From: Armatimonadota bacterium
GTDB lineage: Bacteria > Armatimonadota > UBA5829 > DSUL01
DNA length: 64,000 nt
Direction of reading: 5' to 3'
NCBI GenBank assembly: GCA_025998755.1
Contig: AP024674.1
Coordinates: 2,124,162-2,188,161 of the forward strand
Made by a program: the position numbers and the translations under genes. Each line of letters begins with the position of its first letter. Position 1 is the stretch's first letter. The notes beneath the pieces were generated by a model. The model did no database searches and was not told the DNA's origin. It was given only the letters and a program-made list of their open reading frames with translations. This document shows, piece by piece, positions 8,921 to 18,031 of the stretch.

Positions 8921-9331
8921 TCAACGCTCCGGGGCGCAACCGGAATCCGCGCCGCCGAAGGGACCGTCACCGAAGAAGCTCCACATCGCCGGATCGCGGT
9001 CGGCCTGTATGGCCAGCCACCGCCACGGTCCGAACCGCCGGAGAACAATGCGCACCGGGTGTTCGGCGGCGAAGCGGGCCACCACGTGATGGCAGAACAG
9101 CGGAACGCCGCCCGCATCTCCCACAGGGACAAGGTCCGGATCCGCCGAGGCGTCCGCCAGGCTTCGCCACACCAGCCGTACCATCGCTCCCGCCGCACAG
9201 CAGCCTCCCGGCTGCAACTCTCGGAACTGCAGGGTCAGGGCGCGCCCCCGCGCTTCCGCGGCCGCGCGTCCGGCAGCCTCCGGCGAGACTTCCAGCCTGA
9301 TGGGTCTGCGCTGTGCAGCATCCACCATCAC
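8921..9331 (-). CDS. Small CC-motif protein next to cstA
   Basis: A 136-residue soluble protein beginning MMVDAAQRRPIRLEVSPEAA. The central PGGCCAAG is reminiscent of the CC/Se-motif family of small (seleno)proteins, which share a distant HesB/IscA-like layout: a short N-terminal SPEA helix, strand, CC, then a strand with a late hydrophobic C-terminus. I rest the resemblance on pattern only. Its ATG overlaps the cstA stop by four bases, so the two genes are translationally coupled. Two further cysteines (PLFCHH and DSGCAPER) might serve a redox or metal role. Direct function is unknown. Confidence 0.65.
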   Translation of the reverse strand: MMVDAAQRRPIRLEVSPEAAGRAAAEARGRALTLQFRELQPGGCCAAGAMVRLVWRSLADASADPDLVPVGDAGGVPLFCHHVVARFAAEHPVRIVLRRFGPWRWLAIQADRDPAMWSFFGDGPFGGADSGCAPER

Positions 9332-11145
9332 GCCGCCGAGCTATCCTGAACGGGGGCCGCCACCAGAGACCGGCCGTTCAGCCAGCCCCGGACGGACACC
9401 AGCACGATGACGGTGCTCAGCACCAGCATGGCGATGGAGAGCAGCGCGTTGACGAAGAACATGTCGAAAATCCGCGTGGACTTTTGCATGTAGCTGGACA
9501 GGTTCATGAACCCGGCTACGTAAGTGGTGACAGCCAGCACCACGAACGGCAGAAACGTGGTGGCGGCGTAGATGCGCTTCGGGGCGGCGCGGAGCAGGTA
9601 GGAAGTGCCGATGGCAAGCCCCAGAGCCGCCAGCAGCTGGTTTGCCAGACCGAACATCGGCCAAATGGTGGAGATGGTGCCCCCGTAAAGCAGCCCGCCC
9701 CAGGCCAGACAGATGAGCGCACTCGTCAGCACCACTCCGGGCATCCACGTGCTGGATCCCAGAGGACGATACACCTTGCCCAGCATCTCCTGCAGAATGA
9801 AGCGGGCCACGCGCGTGCCGGTGTCTATGGTGGTAAGGATGAAGAGCGCCTCGAACATGATGGCGAAGTGGTACCAGTAGGCCATCATGGCCTTCATCCC
9901 CGGAAGTCCGGAGAAGACCGACGCCATCCCCACCGCCAGCGTGACGGAGCCGCCGGGACGCCCCATCAGGTCTTCTTGAACCGCCGCGGACAGAGCGGGC
10001 AACTCCACCGTTGAAATCCCGGTGCTGGCGGAAAGAGCGCTCCACACTTCGGGTTTGGTGGAAATGGCGAAGTAGTCTCCCTGGTGCAGGGCGCACGCCG
10101 CGATGAGAGCCAGGATGGCCACAAAGCCCTCCACCGCCATGGCTCCGTAACCGATGAACTTCATCTCGGATTCGGAGTTCAGCATCTTGGGGGTGGTGCC
10201 GCTGACGATGAGGGCGTGGAACCCCGAAATGGCCCCGCACATAATGGTGATGGTGACATAGGGCCACACCGGTCCCGGCACGATGGGCCCCCCACCGGGC
10301 AGGAACGGCGTGGTGGCCGGCATGCGCAGCTCGGGGTTGACGATCATCAACCCCACTGCAAGAAGCGCCACTGTTCCCAGCTTCAAATAGGTAGATAGAT
10401 AATCGCGCGGACACAGCAGCATCCAAACGGGCAGCACCGCCGCGATGAACCCGTACAGGGCCAGTCCCACCTTGATCTGCTGCTCTGTGAAAACGAGGTA
10501 CTTCCCAAACGCCGAGTGCGCCACCGGCCCGCCCGCGACGACCGCCGCAAGCAGCAAGACCACTCCGATGGCGGATGCTTCTCCCACGCGCCCCGGCCGG
10601 ATCTTGTAGAGCCACTGACCCATCAGGAGCGCGATAGGGATGGTGCAGAGCAGGGTGAAGGTGCCCCAGGCACTCTCCCGGAGCGCGTTGACCACCACGA
10701 TGGCCAGCCCCGCGAGCGCCACGATGATGATAAACAGGATGGCCAGTCCGGTGCACCAGCCGGCCACGGTCCCCAGATACTTCTGCGCAATATGCGACAG
10801 CGACCGTCCGCCGTTCCGGACACTCGCGTGCAGCAGGATGAAGTCGTGCACACACCCGGCGAAAATGGCTCCCACAAGGATCCATATGGCGCCCGGCAGG
10901 TATCCGTACTGCGCGGCCAGCACAGGCCCGATGAGCGGCCCTGCTCCGGCGATGGCGGCGAAGTGATGCCCGAACAGAACGATGCGGTTGGTGGGATGAT
11001 AATCGCGGCCGTCGCGGAACTCGTGAGCCGGAGTGCGCCGCTCCGCCTCCACGACTGCGACCCTGGCTGCCAGGAATGCGGCGTAATAGCGATAAGCCAG
11101 ACCCAGCACCAGCAGCGAGATGAGAATCAGATAGAGAGCGTGCAA
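9328..11145 (-). CDS. cstA: Carbon starvation protein A family transporter
   Basis: A 605-residue membrane protein with about 16 hydrophobic helices. PTNRIVLFGHHFAAIAGAGP near the N-terminus and the following LIGPVLAAQYGYLPG are signature sequences of CstA/BtsT. Family members take up peptides or pyruvate, typically in carbon limitation. A perfect TATAAT on the minus strand (complement of 11272-11277) lies about 125 bases upstream of the start, but I see no convincing -35. The small CC-motif gene follows with a four-base overlap; no YbdD-like (DUF466) companion is visible. The gap 11146-11381 towards the divergent gene holds no other gene. Confidence 0.93.
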   Translation of the reverse strand: MHALYLILISLLVLGLAYRYYAAFLAARVAVVEAERRTPAHEFRDGRDYHPTNRIVLFGHHFAAIAGAGPLIGPVLAAQYGYLPGAIWILVGAIFAGCVHDFILLHASVRNGGRSLSHIAQKYLGTVAGWCTGLAILFIIIVALAGLAIVVVNALRESAWGTFTLLCTIPIALLMGQWLYKIRPGRVGEASAIGVVLLLAAVVAGGPVAHSAFGKYLVFTEQQIKVGLALYGFIAAVLPVWMLLCPRDYLSTYLKLGTVALLAVGLMIVNPELRMPATTPFLPGGGPIVPGPVWPYVTITIMCGAISGFHALIVSGTTPKMLNSESEMKFIGYGAMAVEGFVAILALIAACALHQGDYFAISTKPEVWSALSASTGISTVELPALSAAVQEDLMGRPGGSVTLAVGMASVFSGLPGMKAMMAYWYHFAIMFEALFILTTIDTGTRVARFILQEMLGKVYRPLGSSTWMPGVVLTSALICLAWGGLLYGGTISTIWPMFGLANQLLAALGLAIGTSYLLRAAPKRIYAATTFLPFVVLAVTTYVAGFMNLSSYMQKSTRIFDMFFVNALLSIAMLVLSTVIVLVSVRGWLNGRSLVAAPVQDSSAA

Positions 11146-11381
11146 GTGAACCCTCCTCTCCGGCGGCGTCTCAGGATGTGCCGCAACACTTGCTTTAAGC
11201 GCGCCTGACGCCGGAGGCAGACACTGGAATCCCGACCGCTTTCCCGGGCACTGCGGCGGCCGGGCACAGGCATTATATCACGCCCTTTCGCGCAAAAGGA
11301 CGGCCGGCGTGCGGGACGGATACAATACCGGCGTTTGCCCGTGCCATCCGGGCGAAGCTGGAAGCGGAGGATGAGATCAGA

Positions 11382-12269
11382 TTGAAAGTCCTTGCAGCCG
11401 CGCTGGCGGCCTTTCTGACGGCAGGAGGAGTGATGGCAGACCAGGGGAAAGCAACGGTGAAAGTGGAGCCCGTGCCGGTGGAGGGCCCCTACCCCCACGC
11501 GATGTCCGTTGCCATCTCTCCGCCCTGGGATCAACAAGGACGGTGGATCCTGAGATCTCCGGAGACCATCGGAAGCAACCACGGGCTGCTGTTCATAGAC
11601 CACTCGCGCCCGGACATGCCGCCCGTCACGATACCGAAGCATCCGCTGGAGTGGAAGCGCAGCCGCCAGGGCATTCTGTTCTACGATTGCGCTCTGGAGA
11701 ACGGCATCTCGTTCTCGGTGCGCATCCGTCCCGGAAAGACGGATGTCGAGATCGTGTCAACCATCACGAACGGATACGTGGCGGATATGACGGACTCGGG
11801 CAACCAGTACTGCCTTATCCAGAAGGGTGTGCAAGGCTTCGAGGATCCCCGCGCGGAGCGGACGTTCATCCGGGTGAAGGGAAAATGGGTGGCGCTTGCG
11901 CGGACCAGACCGGGTCTGAAACCGGGCGAGAAGCCGTTCTTCATCGTCACGAACACGGCCGACCTCCCTCCGCTTCCGAAGGCGCAGATCGAACGGAGCT
12001 GGTGGGCGGATGAGCAGGCAGATATCCCGCTCATCACCACGGTCTCCGAGGACGGCCGTCGGCTGGTGGCACTGGCCTTCGACAACAGCTACAAGATTAT
12101 GACGAACGCGGACATCCCCTGCATCCACGCAGATCCGATGTTCCCGGACTGCCCCGTGGGGCGCACCGTGGGCGTGCGCGGCAAGCTCTACTTCGTGGAA
12201 GGCAAGCTGGACAACGTGCTGCCGCTCTTCCTGCGCGACTTCCCCGAGTGGCGTGACAGGGTGCGATAG
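11382..12269 (+). CDS. Secreted protein of unknown function
   Basis: A 295-residue protein with an N-terminal signal peptide (MKVLAAALAAFLTAGGVMA, likely cleavage after VMA). I use the TTG at 11382 because a GGAGG lies 11 bases upstream and the nearby ATG at 11371 stops after four codons. The mature part is rich in beta strands and aromatic residues (GRWILRSPETIGSNHGLLFI, SWWADEQADIPLITTVSEDG) with no recognised domain. It may be a beta-sandwich carbohydrate-associated protein, but that is a guess. A TACAAT -10-like sequence lies at 11321-11326 without a good -35. It stands alone between divergent cstA and the next exported gene. Confidence 0.75.
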   Translation: MKVLAAALAAFLTAGGVMADQGKATVKVEPVPVEGPYPHAMSVAISPPWDQQGRWILRSPETIGSNHGLLFIDHSRPDMPPVTIPKHPLEWKRSRQGILFYDCALENGISFSVRIRPGKTDVEIVSTITNGYVADMTDSGNQYCLIQKGVQGFEDPRAERTFIRVKGKWVALARTRPGLKPGEKPFFIVTNTADLPPLPKAQIERSWWADEQADIPLITTVSEDGRRLVALAFDNSYKIMTNADIPCIHADPMFPDCPVGRTVGVRGKLYFVEGKLDNVLPLFLRDFPEWRDRVR

Positions 12270-12391
12270 GCGATTTTTGCACTTTACGCGGCGGAAATTC
12301 CGTGGGAGAATGAAAGTGGGTTCGCCAGACTGCCGGGAACCCGCGCCGGCGGTGAACTTTTCACTTCTGCGGAGAGAAAGGAGGTCCAGCC

Positions 12392-13450
12392 TTGCGACCT
12401 TTGGAGACCAGAGGGGCAGGGGTGTTTTTTTGCCTCTGCCTGATTAGTTTTTTTGTCGTTACCGCCGCGCTCGCCGATGTTCCCCGGCAGATCTCATACC
12501 AGGGACGCCTGACCGACGCGGCCGGCCAACCCGTGGCGGACGGTAGCTACGTGATGGATTTTGCAATCTACGCGACCCAGACTGGCGGTTCGCCGGTCTG
12601 GCAGGAGTCCGGAAGGGTGGTGTCTGTGTCAGGGGGGCTCTTCACCACTCTTCTCGGCAAGGAGGTTCCTCTTCCGGACTCAGGTCTCCCGGTCACTGCG
12701 TGGCTGGAGACCAGGGTCGGGGGGATCGCCCTGAGCCCAAGGGTCCGTCTGGCCTCAGTTCCGTTCGCCCTCCGGTCCCTCACTGCGGAGCATGTGCTCC
12801 CCGACGCGGCGGTCACCAGCCTGAATTCCCTGAAGGGAGATGTGACGCTGGCGGCGGGGGACAACATCTCCATCACGCAGTCGGGCAACACCATCACTCT
12901 GGCCGGTCTGAACATTCCCAATCCGCTGCCGGTCAGCCAGAGCGGAGCCTGGAACGTGGGCATCACGGGGACCCCTTCTGTCAATGTGGCCAACAGCCCG
13001 GCAGTCAGAATAGATACATCCCAGAACACGGTAAGGATAGATACCTCGCAGAACACGGTGAAGACGACGACGCAGAGCGGCTACATCCAGCTGTGGACGT
13101 CAAACATGACCGTTAACCCGGGAGCGTCAATCTGGTCGCCTTCCATCAACTGCGATGGTTACAAGGAACTGCGGTTCACACTGTTTACGACAAGCAATTA
13201 CACTCAGCCAGAACTGATCCGCATCAGAATACGTTACTTGACTCCGAATAATAGCTGGGCCCTCATCGGGACAGCGGACTTCGCAACCCCGTCCATACAG
13301 CCGATTGCGGGTGCCAACTTTCAGCAGTCGTCATTCGCCGCGATCTTGATTGTTCCCGCCCTTGCTCCTCAGATGCGCCTGGAGATCGTCAACAACAGGA
13401 CCACAGCAGTCGAGATCAACTCGAGCAGTTGCGTGTACCTGGTGAACTGA
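12392..13450 (+). CDS. Exported beta-structured protein with an ISYQGRLTD N-terminal module
   Basis: A 352-residue protein starting at TTG 12392 behind a consensus AAAGGAGGT. It has a signal peptide (hydrophobic ~11-27, cleavage near AALA). The mature N-terminus, RQISYQGRLTDAAGQPVADG followed by WQES, GLFTTLLG and LRSLTAEHV, is a repeated module found at the head of many secreted proteins of Armatimonadota and Planctomycetota. After it come a TSLNSLKGDVTLAAGDNISI tail-fibre-like stretch and a nine-residue tandem repeat (VRIDTSQNT twice, near 205-225). The C-terminal third has no recognised domain. It is probably displayed on or released from the cell surface. The next gene begins nine bases downstream, so both are likely co-expressed. 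Confidence 0.75.
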   Translation: MRPLETRGAGVFFCLCLISFFVVTAALADVPRQISYQGRLTDAAGQPVADGSYVMDFAIYATQTGGSPVWQESGRVVSVSGGLFTTLLGKEVPLPDSGLPVTAWLETRVGGIALSPRVRLASVPFALRSLTAEHVLPDAAVTSLNSLKGDVTLAAGDNISITQSGNTITLAGLNIPNPLPVSQSGAWNVGITGTPSVNVANSPAVRIDTSQNTVRIDTSQNTVKTTTQSGYIQLWTSNMTVNPGASIWSPSINCDGYKELRFTLFTTSNYTQPELIRIRIRYLTPNNSWALIGTADFATPSIQPIAGANFQQSSFAAILIVPALAPQMRLEIVNNRTTAVEINSSSCVYLVN

Positions 13451-13458
13451 GGAACAAA

Positions 13459-14313
13459 ATGCGGAGCTGGACATTCATTGCGCTGGCGACGACCGTCGTG
13501 CTAAGTGCTCCGCGTGGCTGGAGCCAGGATTACCGGATCGGCTGGTCCTCCATCAATTCGGGTGGCGAAACCCAGACCGGCGGCTCTATCAGGCTGGACA
13601 GTTCCATCGGACAGGCTGTGGCAGGCTATTCCGAAGCAAGCGGGGGACGGCACTGGATCGGCTTCTGGCATCCCGCGACGGGCGTCACGCCGGAGATGCT
13701 GCCCAGGCTGGACGCGGCAAAGACGCTGCCGGACGGTCGCTACGTGGGTGTCGCAGGCAAGATCGCTACCTCAGGGGCGTTGGATTTCAATGGCTTCTTC
13801 TATCTGGAGGAAGCGGACCGATCCAGCGGGATGCGCATAAGCGTTCCATTCTGGCCCGTTCCCGGCCTGACAGAAGGCAGCATCGTGCAGGTGACCGGCA
13901 CGACCGGCACCACCCCTGACGGGGAGCGCCAGATCGTGGCGTCCTTTGTGATCGTCACGTCAAGCGCCCCGCCGCTTGCCCCTCTGGGGATGATCCAGCG
14001 CGCCATCGGCGGAGGCGACTTCGGAACGCCGCCGCTCGGGCAATACGGAGTGACAGGCGGGACAGGAGTGAACACCATCGGGCTGCTCATCCGCGCATGG
14101 GGAACGGTGACCGAAACCGGGACGGGATACGTTACGTTGGATGACGGGTCGGGCAGGCCTCTGAGGGTGGACACATCCACTCTCCCTGTGCCTCCGGCCG
14201 CCGGCAGCTTCGTTACCATCACCGGGATCAGTAGCCTGAGGCAGGCAGGCTCTCCGCCTCAGCGCCTGCCACTGCTTCTGCCACGGCGAGGATCCGACGT
14301 AAGCTCACCCTGA
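13459..14313 (+). CDS. Exported protein with GWSSINSGG module and OB-like repeats
   Basis: A 284-residue protein. I prefer the ATG at 13459 (behind GAGGAAC) because it places a signal peptide, RSWTFIALATTVVLSAPRGW, at the N-terminus. The mature protein opens with YRIGWSSINSGGETQTGGSI and SSIGQAVAGYSEASGGRHWI, a short module common at the start of secreted Armatimonadota proteins and often found with C-terminal PEP-CTERM signals, although none is seen here. Two segments, near 85-150 and 205-260, resemble OB-type folds (LPDGRYVGVAGKIA, IVQVTGTTG, SFVTITGISS). Ligand and role are unknown. It forms a pair with the upstream exported gene. Confidence 0.72.
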   Translation: MRSWTFIALATTVVLSAPRGWSQDYRIGWSSINSGGETQTGGSIRLDSSIGQAVAGYSEASGGRHWIGFWHPATGVTPEMLPRLDAAKTLPDGRYVGVAGKIATSGALDFNGFFYLEEADRSSGMRISVPFWPVPGLTEGSIVQVTGTTGTTPDGERQIVASFVIVTSSAPPLAPLGMIQRAIGGGDFGTPPLGQYGVTGGTGVNTIGLLIRAWGTVTETGTGYVTLDDGSGRPLRVDTSTLPVPPAAGSFVTITGISSLRQAGSPPQRLPLLLPRRGSDVSSP

Positions 14314-14335
14314 CCAGGGCTCGGGGTTTGACAAA

Positions 14336-14361
14336 GGCCGGCCGCCTGCAGTCGGCCGGCC
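14336..14361. terminator. Bidirectional terminator-like hairpin between convergent genes
   Basis: A perfect 9-bp GC stem (14336-14344 pairs with 14353-14361) with an 8-base loop lies between the end of the exported-protein gene and the end of the convergent quinone reductase gene. The flanks carry only short T-runs (GTTTG upstream, GGTTCC downstream), so termination strength is uncertain, but the position suits both strands. Confidence 0.55.
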
Positions 14362-14388
14362 GGTTCCTACGATATCAGGCGCCTGCCA

Positions 14389-15348
14389 TCAGGGCTCGAG
14401 GACGATCTTCCCGTATGCCCCCGGAGCCAGCACCTGCTCGTGCGCTTTCGGAGCTTCCGCAAGAGGCAACACCGTACCCACGACCGGCGTCAGGACCCCG
14501 GACGCCAGGCCGGGTGCCATCCGGCGGAAGACATCCGCGAGTTCGTCCTCCGTATAGCTGAGCACCAGCAGACCAATGACGCTGGAATCCTGCCGCATGG
14601 TGTCCCGAGGATCTATGGTGACCTCTCCGCGGCTGCCGATGACCACCACCTTGCCCTTCCGGGCCAGCAGCTTCAGGTCGCGGGCAAGGTTCACATTGGC
14701 GAGCATCTCCAGAATGATGTCTACGCCCCGTCCGCCGGAGAGCTGCATGATCTCTTCCTCATAGCCGCTGCGGGAGTGATCCACCACGTGGTGCGCCCCC
14801 TGCTCCAGCACGAGCTGCCTGCCTCGCTCGCTGCCGGCGGTGCCGATGACCGTTAGGCCGGCCTGACGCGCCAGCTGAACGGCCGCGATACCCACGCCGC
14901 CGCTAGCGCCGTGAACCAGCACCGTCTGCCCCAACGCCGCCCATGCGCGGTCGAACAGGGCCGTGTAGGCTGTGGAATACGGCACGCCCAGAGCCGCCCC
15001 CTGCGCAAAGGACAGGTTATCCGGAAGGGGATGGACGCGCTTCGCGCTGCACAGGGCAAGCTCCGCGTATGTGCCGGAAATGGAGCCGGCCACGAAGACC
15101 CGGTCGCCGGGACGGACACGCTCGACGCCCTCTCCTACACTCTCCACTACTCCCGCTCCGTCCATACCGGGGGTGAAGGGACACGTCACCTGCCCATAGG
15201 CACCGGCGCGGATGTATGTATCCACCGGATTGACACCGGCCGCCTTGATCCGCACGACCACCTGCCCTGCGCCGGGCTGAGGATCCGGGACATCCTCCAG
15301 TTTCATGACCTCGGGCGCGCCGGGCGCATGAACGCGAATGGCTTTCAT
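14389..15348 (-). CDS. Zinc-independent NADPH:quinone oxidoreductase (zeta-crystallin-like)
   Basis: A 319-residue medium-chain dehydrogenase/reductase. The text VNPVDTYIRAGAYG, PFTPGMDGAGVVESVGEGV and VLVHGASGGVGIAAVQLARQ matches quinone oxidoreductases; the last is the NADPH-binding Rossmann motif. The structural and catalytic zinc-binding cysteines of alcohol dehydrogenases are absent. It would reduce quinones or activated alkenes in the cytoplasm. The gene is preceded on the minus strand by a GGAGGAAAC ribosome-binding site and stands alone, 82 bases from smpB. Confidence 0.92.
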   Translation of the reverse strand: MKAIRVHAPGAPEVMKLEDVPDPQPGAGQVVVRIKAAGVNPVDTYIRAGAYGQVTCPFTPGMDGAGVVESVGEGVERVRPGDRVFVAGSISGTYAELALCSAKRVHPLPDNLSFAQGAALGVPYSTAYTALFDRAWAALGQTVLVHGASGGVGIAAVQLARQAGLTVIGTAGSERGRQLVLEQGAHHVVDHSRSGYEEEIMQLSGGRGVDIILEMLANVNLARDLKLLARKGKVVVIGSRGEVTIDPRDTMRQDSSVIGLLVLSYTEDELADVFRRMAPGLASGVLTPVVGTVLPLAEAPKAHEQVLAPGAYGKIVLEP

Positions 15349-15430
15349 CGCTGGAATGTTTCCTCCTTCCGTACAGTGTGCCGGGAAGTATTTACCCTGC
15401 GGAGGTCAACGGAAAGCAGGGCGGGGAAGT

Positions 15431-15898
15431 TCACTCCTCGCCGCGGCGAAGCGCCCGCTGGATGTCGCGCTCCTTGATGGCCTGACGGCGGTCATACTGC
15501 TTCTTGCCGCGAGCGACACCCACCTCCATCTTGGCCCACCCACGCTTGAAGTAGACCTTCAGGGGAACCAGGGTAAGGCCTTTCTCCTGCACCTTCTGGC
15601 CCAGGCGCAGGATATCGTGCTTGTGGACCAGCAGCTTGCGCGGACGGCGCTCCTCGGCCGCCCATCGGTTGGCCATTTCGTAGGGGCGGATGAACATCCC
15701 CAACACCCAGAGTTCGCCGTCTTTTACCTGAACGTAGGCATCCTGCAGGTTGGCATTTCCCTGCCTCAGGCTTTTGACCTCGGAGCCTTTCAGCTCCAGC
15801 CCCGCCTCGAAGGTATCCTCGATGAAGTAGTCGTGACGGGCTCTGCGGTTCTCGATGACCGGCGGCCCCGACGGGCGTTTAATCCCCTTGACGGCCAT
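15431..15898 (-). CDS. smpB: SsrA-binding protein SmpB
   Basis: A 155-residue SmpB, the tmRNA-binding partner in trans-translation that rescues stalled ribosomes. The core reads NRRARHDYFIEDTFEAGLEL then KGSEVKSLRQGNANLQDAYV, with the C-terminal GKKQYDRRQAIKERDIQRAL helix that enters the mRNA channel. I start at the ATG at 15898 (MAVKGIKRPSG), since upstream in-frame codons overlap the CCA-adding gene and do not match the family. The start lies 20 bases inside the upstream gene. No tmRNA gene is visible in this window. Confidence 0.96.
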   Translation of the reverse strand: MAVKGIKRPSGPPVIENRRARHDYFIEDTFEAGLELKGSEVKSLRQGNANLQDAYVQVKDGELWVLGMFIRPYEMANRWAAEERRPRKLLVHKHDILRLGQKVQEKGLTLVPLKVYFKRGWAKMEVGVARGKKQYDRRQAIKERDIQRALRRGEE

Positions 15899-17270
15899 AA
15901 TCCTGCTCCAGTTTCCGGCGCAGCAGCCGCTCAGCGGTCTCGCGGTCGCCTTCGGCCAGCCGCCCCTCAAGGATCTCGTTCACCAGATAGTCCTTCAGCC
16001 TGCCTACCTCCGGTCCCGGCTCCAACCCCGCGATGCGCATGATCTCCTTCCCGTTCAGCGGGCTCTGCACCCTGGCGTAGTCTGCCTCTTCCTGCACCTT
16101 CCGGATGCGCCCGCGGACCACGGCAAGATCAAGATAGTGATGCTCCGGGTTGCAGGCGGCGCGGTCTGCCTCCGCGATGGTGAAAAGCGACTCCATATCT
16201 TCGCCCAGATCACGCACCAGCCGCCGCACCGCACTGTCAGACCACTCGTCCGAGTATTCCCCGATCCGCATATGCTGCGCCACCAGACGGGCAACCCGAC
16301 CGACAGTCTGGTTGGGAAACTTCAGACGTTGGAGAAACTCGCATGCCATCTCCGCGCCCACCTGCTGATGCCCGTAAAAATGCACCCCGCCCGCCCCGTC
16401 CACCGTGCGTGTGCGCGGCTTGCCCACGTCGTGGAGCAACATCGCCAGGCGCTCGTCCAGGCAGGATTCATCCGGAAGGTTCTCGATGGCCTTCAGGGTA
16501 TGCGTCCAGACGTCGTAGAGATGGAACACGTTCTGATCAACGCCCACCATCTGCGCGATTTCCGGAGCAAACTGCGCCATCAGGCCGCTTAGCATCATCA
16601 GATCAAGGCCTCTTGCAGCGCGGCGCGGGGGCAGCATCAGGGTTTTGGCCAGCTCGTCGCGGATGCGCTCCCGGCTGATGATCTCCAGGCGTCCGGCGCA
16701 CTCCCGGATGGCATTCCAGGTGTCCTCCTCGATCTGGAATTCCAGTTTGGCCGCAAACCTCACGGCCCGCAGCATCCGTAGCGGGTCGTCGATGAATGTC
16801 TCCCTAGGGTCGAGCGGAGTTCGGATGATGCGGGCTTCCAGGTCCCGGAGCGCCCGGCCGGTGAGATCCAGCAGTCCTCCCGTAAAGAGATCTTCCAGCA
16901 GCGTGTTGACAGTGAAGTCCCGCCGCAGGACATCCTCTTCCAGCGTGGCCGGCTCTACACGGTCCGGCTTCCGGCTATCAGGCGCGTAGGTTTCGCGCCG
17001 GGCGGTGGCCAGTTCCACCTGAATCCCGCGAACCGATACCATTGCCGTGCCGAATCGGGGGTAAACCACTGGGGAGTGATCGGCCACACCGGCATCCTGG
17101 AGCCACCGGGCGGCCTCCAGCGCATCGCAGAGACAGACGAGATCAATATCCTGCTCGGGCGGCAGGCCCAGCAGACGATCGCGGATGAGTCCCCCCACCA
17201 GGAACAGCTTTCCTTCAAAGGGACTCCCCCGAAAGGCGTTCCGAACTGTGGCGATAGCCTCGTCAAGCAT
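15879..17270 (-). CDS. CCA-adding enzyme / poly(A) polymerase family nucleotidyltransferase with HD domain
   Basis: A 463-residue class II nucleotidyltransferase. LVGGLIRDRLLG (24-35) and the DxD pair in PEQDIDLVC (D41, D43) form the catalytic site, and RRDFTVNTL is the second family motif. RFAAKLEFQIEEDT and the neck region that selects the nucleotide follow. The C-terminal half has an HD phosphohydrolase domain (MLLHDVGKPRT, FYGHQQVGAEM). HD-containing members usually add or repair the CCA end of tRNA. Whether it adds CCA alone, or only A or C, cannot be read from sequence. It overlaps smpB downstream. Confidence 0.92.
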   Translation of the reverse strand: MLDEAIATVRNAFRGSPFEGKLFLVGGLIRDRLLGLPPEQDIDLVCLCDALEAARWLQDAGVADHSPVVYPRFGTAMVSVRGIQVELATARRETYAPDSRKPDRVEPATLEEDVLRRDFTVNTLLEDLFTGGLLDLTGRALRDLEARIIRTPLDPRETFIDDPLRMLRAVRFAAKLEFQIEEDTWNAIRECAGRLEIISRERIRDELAKTLMLPPRRAARGLDLMMLSGLMAQFAPEIAQMVGVDQNVFHLYDVWTHTLKAIENLPDESCLDERLAMLLHDVGKPRTRTVDGAGGVHFYGHQQVGAEMACEFLQRLKFPNQTVGRVARLVAQHMRIGEYSDEWSDSAVRRLVRDLGEDMESLFTIAEADRAACNPEHHYLDLAVVRGRIRKVQEEADYARVQSPLNGKEIMRIAGLEPGPEVGRLKDYLVNEILEGRLAEGDRETAERLLRRKLEQDYGRQGD

Positions 17271-17312
17271 GTGCGTCCTGCCGCCCGGACACGGGGATAA
17301 CGCAAACAGAAA

Positions 17313-17333
17313 GGCCGGCGCATCGGGCCGGCC
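17313..17333 (-). terminator. Terminator after the translin gene
   Basis: A 7-bp perfect stem (17313-17319 with 17327-17333) and 7-base loop lie 34 bases past the stop of the minus-strand translin-like gene. On the minus strand the stem is followed by TTTCTGTTTG. Position, GC stem and T-rich tail fit intrinsic termination before the CCA-adding gene. Confidence 0.5.
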
Positions 17334-17366
17334 GCGCGAAGCAGGCTGGGCTTCTGTCCGGCCGCC

Positions 17367-17999
17367 TCAGGAGCCCAGTTTCTCCACGGCGCGGGCGATG
17401 GCCTTCTGAAGCTCCTCTTCACGCATGGTGGTTGTCAGGTCTCCGCGCGTGCGCTCCGTGACCCCACGGACCATATCCGTTGTCCGCCTGAGTCCGTTGG
17501 TTACGGCGTCCGGGTAGTCGAAGGTGACCAGGACATAGTACGCCTCGTCCATGATCTCCAGCAGCTCCTCGGCTCGCGCCACATCCCCCCTGCGGATGGT
17601 GTCCAGCACGTGCCGGCGCGTCTCGCCGATGGCCTCACCCAGGGCATTGAGCCACGGGGCGGGCTCCACGCCCAGTTCCTGAGGGCTCTTGAGAGGCCGC
17701 CCCCGGACGATGTCCATGGTCAACTCGCACTCAGCGTACTCCTTCTGGGCATCCTGCGTGTATCCCGCGAAATAGATGTCCTGATGATCCTTCAGCAGCT
17801 CCTTGCACTCCAGCACACGGGAGCGCGACTCGGCCATCAGGGCTTCGGCTTCCTCCCACTCCTGACGGTGCGTGGCGCGGATGGAGTTGGCGGCGAACCG
17901 GATGGCCTCCCGGGAGAGCCTGAGGGCTTCCTCCCTGACGGCGTTCTTGGCATCCAGCAGCTCCCGGATGTCCTCCGCGATCTCGTTCAGTCTCAGCAT
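17367..17999 (-). CDS. Translin family protein
   Basis: A 210-residue all-helical protein. The C-terminal half (LGEAIGETRRHVLDTIRRGD, LLEIMDEAYYVLVTFDYPDA, GLRRTTDMVRGVTERTRGDL) carries the conserved translin text shared with archaeal and eukaryotic translin/TRAX, and the N-terminal helices match too. Translins form ring-shaped oligomers that bind single-stranded RNA or DNA; TRAX-type members have RNase activity through an acidic patch. Here glutamates and aspartates in EIMDEAYY and FDYPDA could contribute, but I cannot assign activity. I start at ATG 17999 because a well-placed promoter gives a ~25-base leader and AGAGGA lies upstream. Translins are uncommon in bacteria and archaeal members are often mis-annotated as dehalogenases. 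Confidence 0.85.
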   Translation of the reverse strand: MLRLNEIAEDIRELLDAKNAVREEALRLSREAIRFAANSIRATHRQEWEEAEALMAESRSRVLECKELLKDHQDIYFAGYTQDAQKEYAECELTMDIVRGRPLKSPQELGVEPAPWLNALGEAIGETRRHVLDTIRRGDVARAEELLEIMDEAYYVLVTFDYPDAVTNGLRRTTDMVRGVTERTRGDLTTTMREEELQKAIARAVEKLGS

Positions 18000-18031
18000 A
18001 TTCCGTCCTCTGCCGCCCGGCGGCACAAGGT

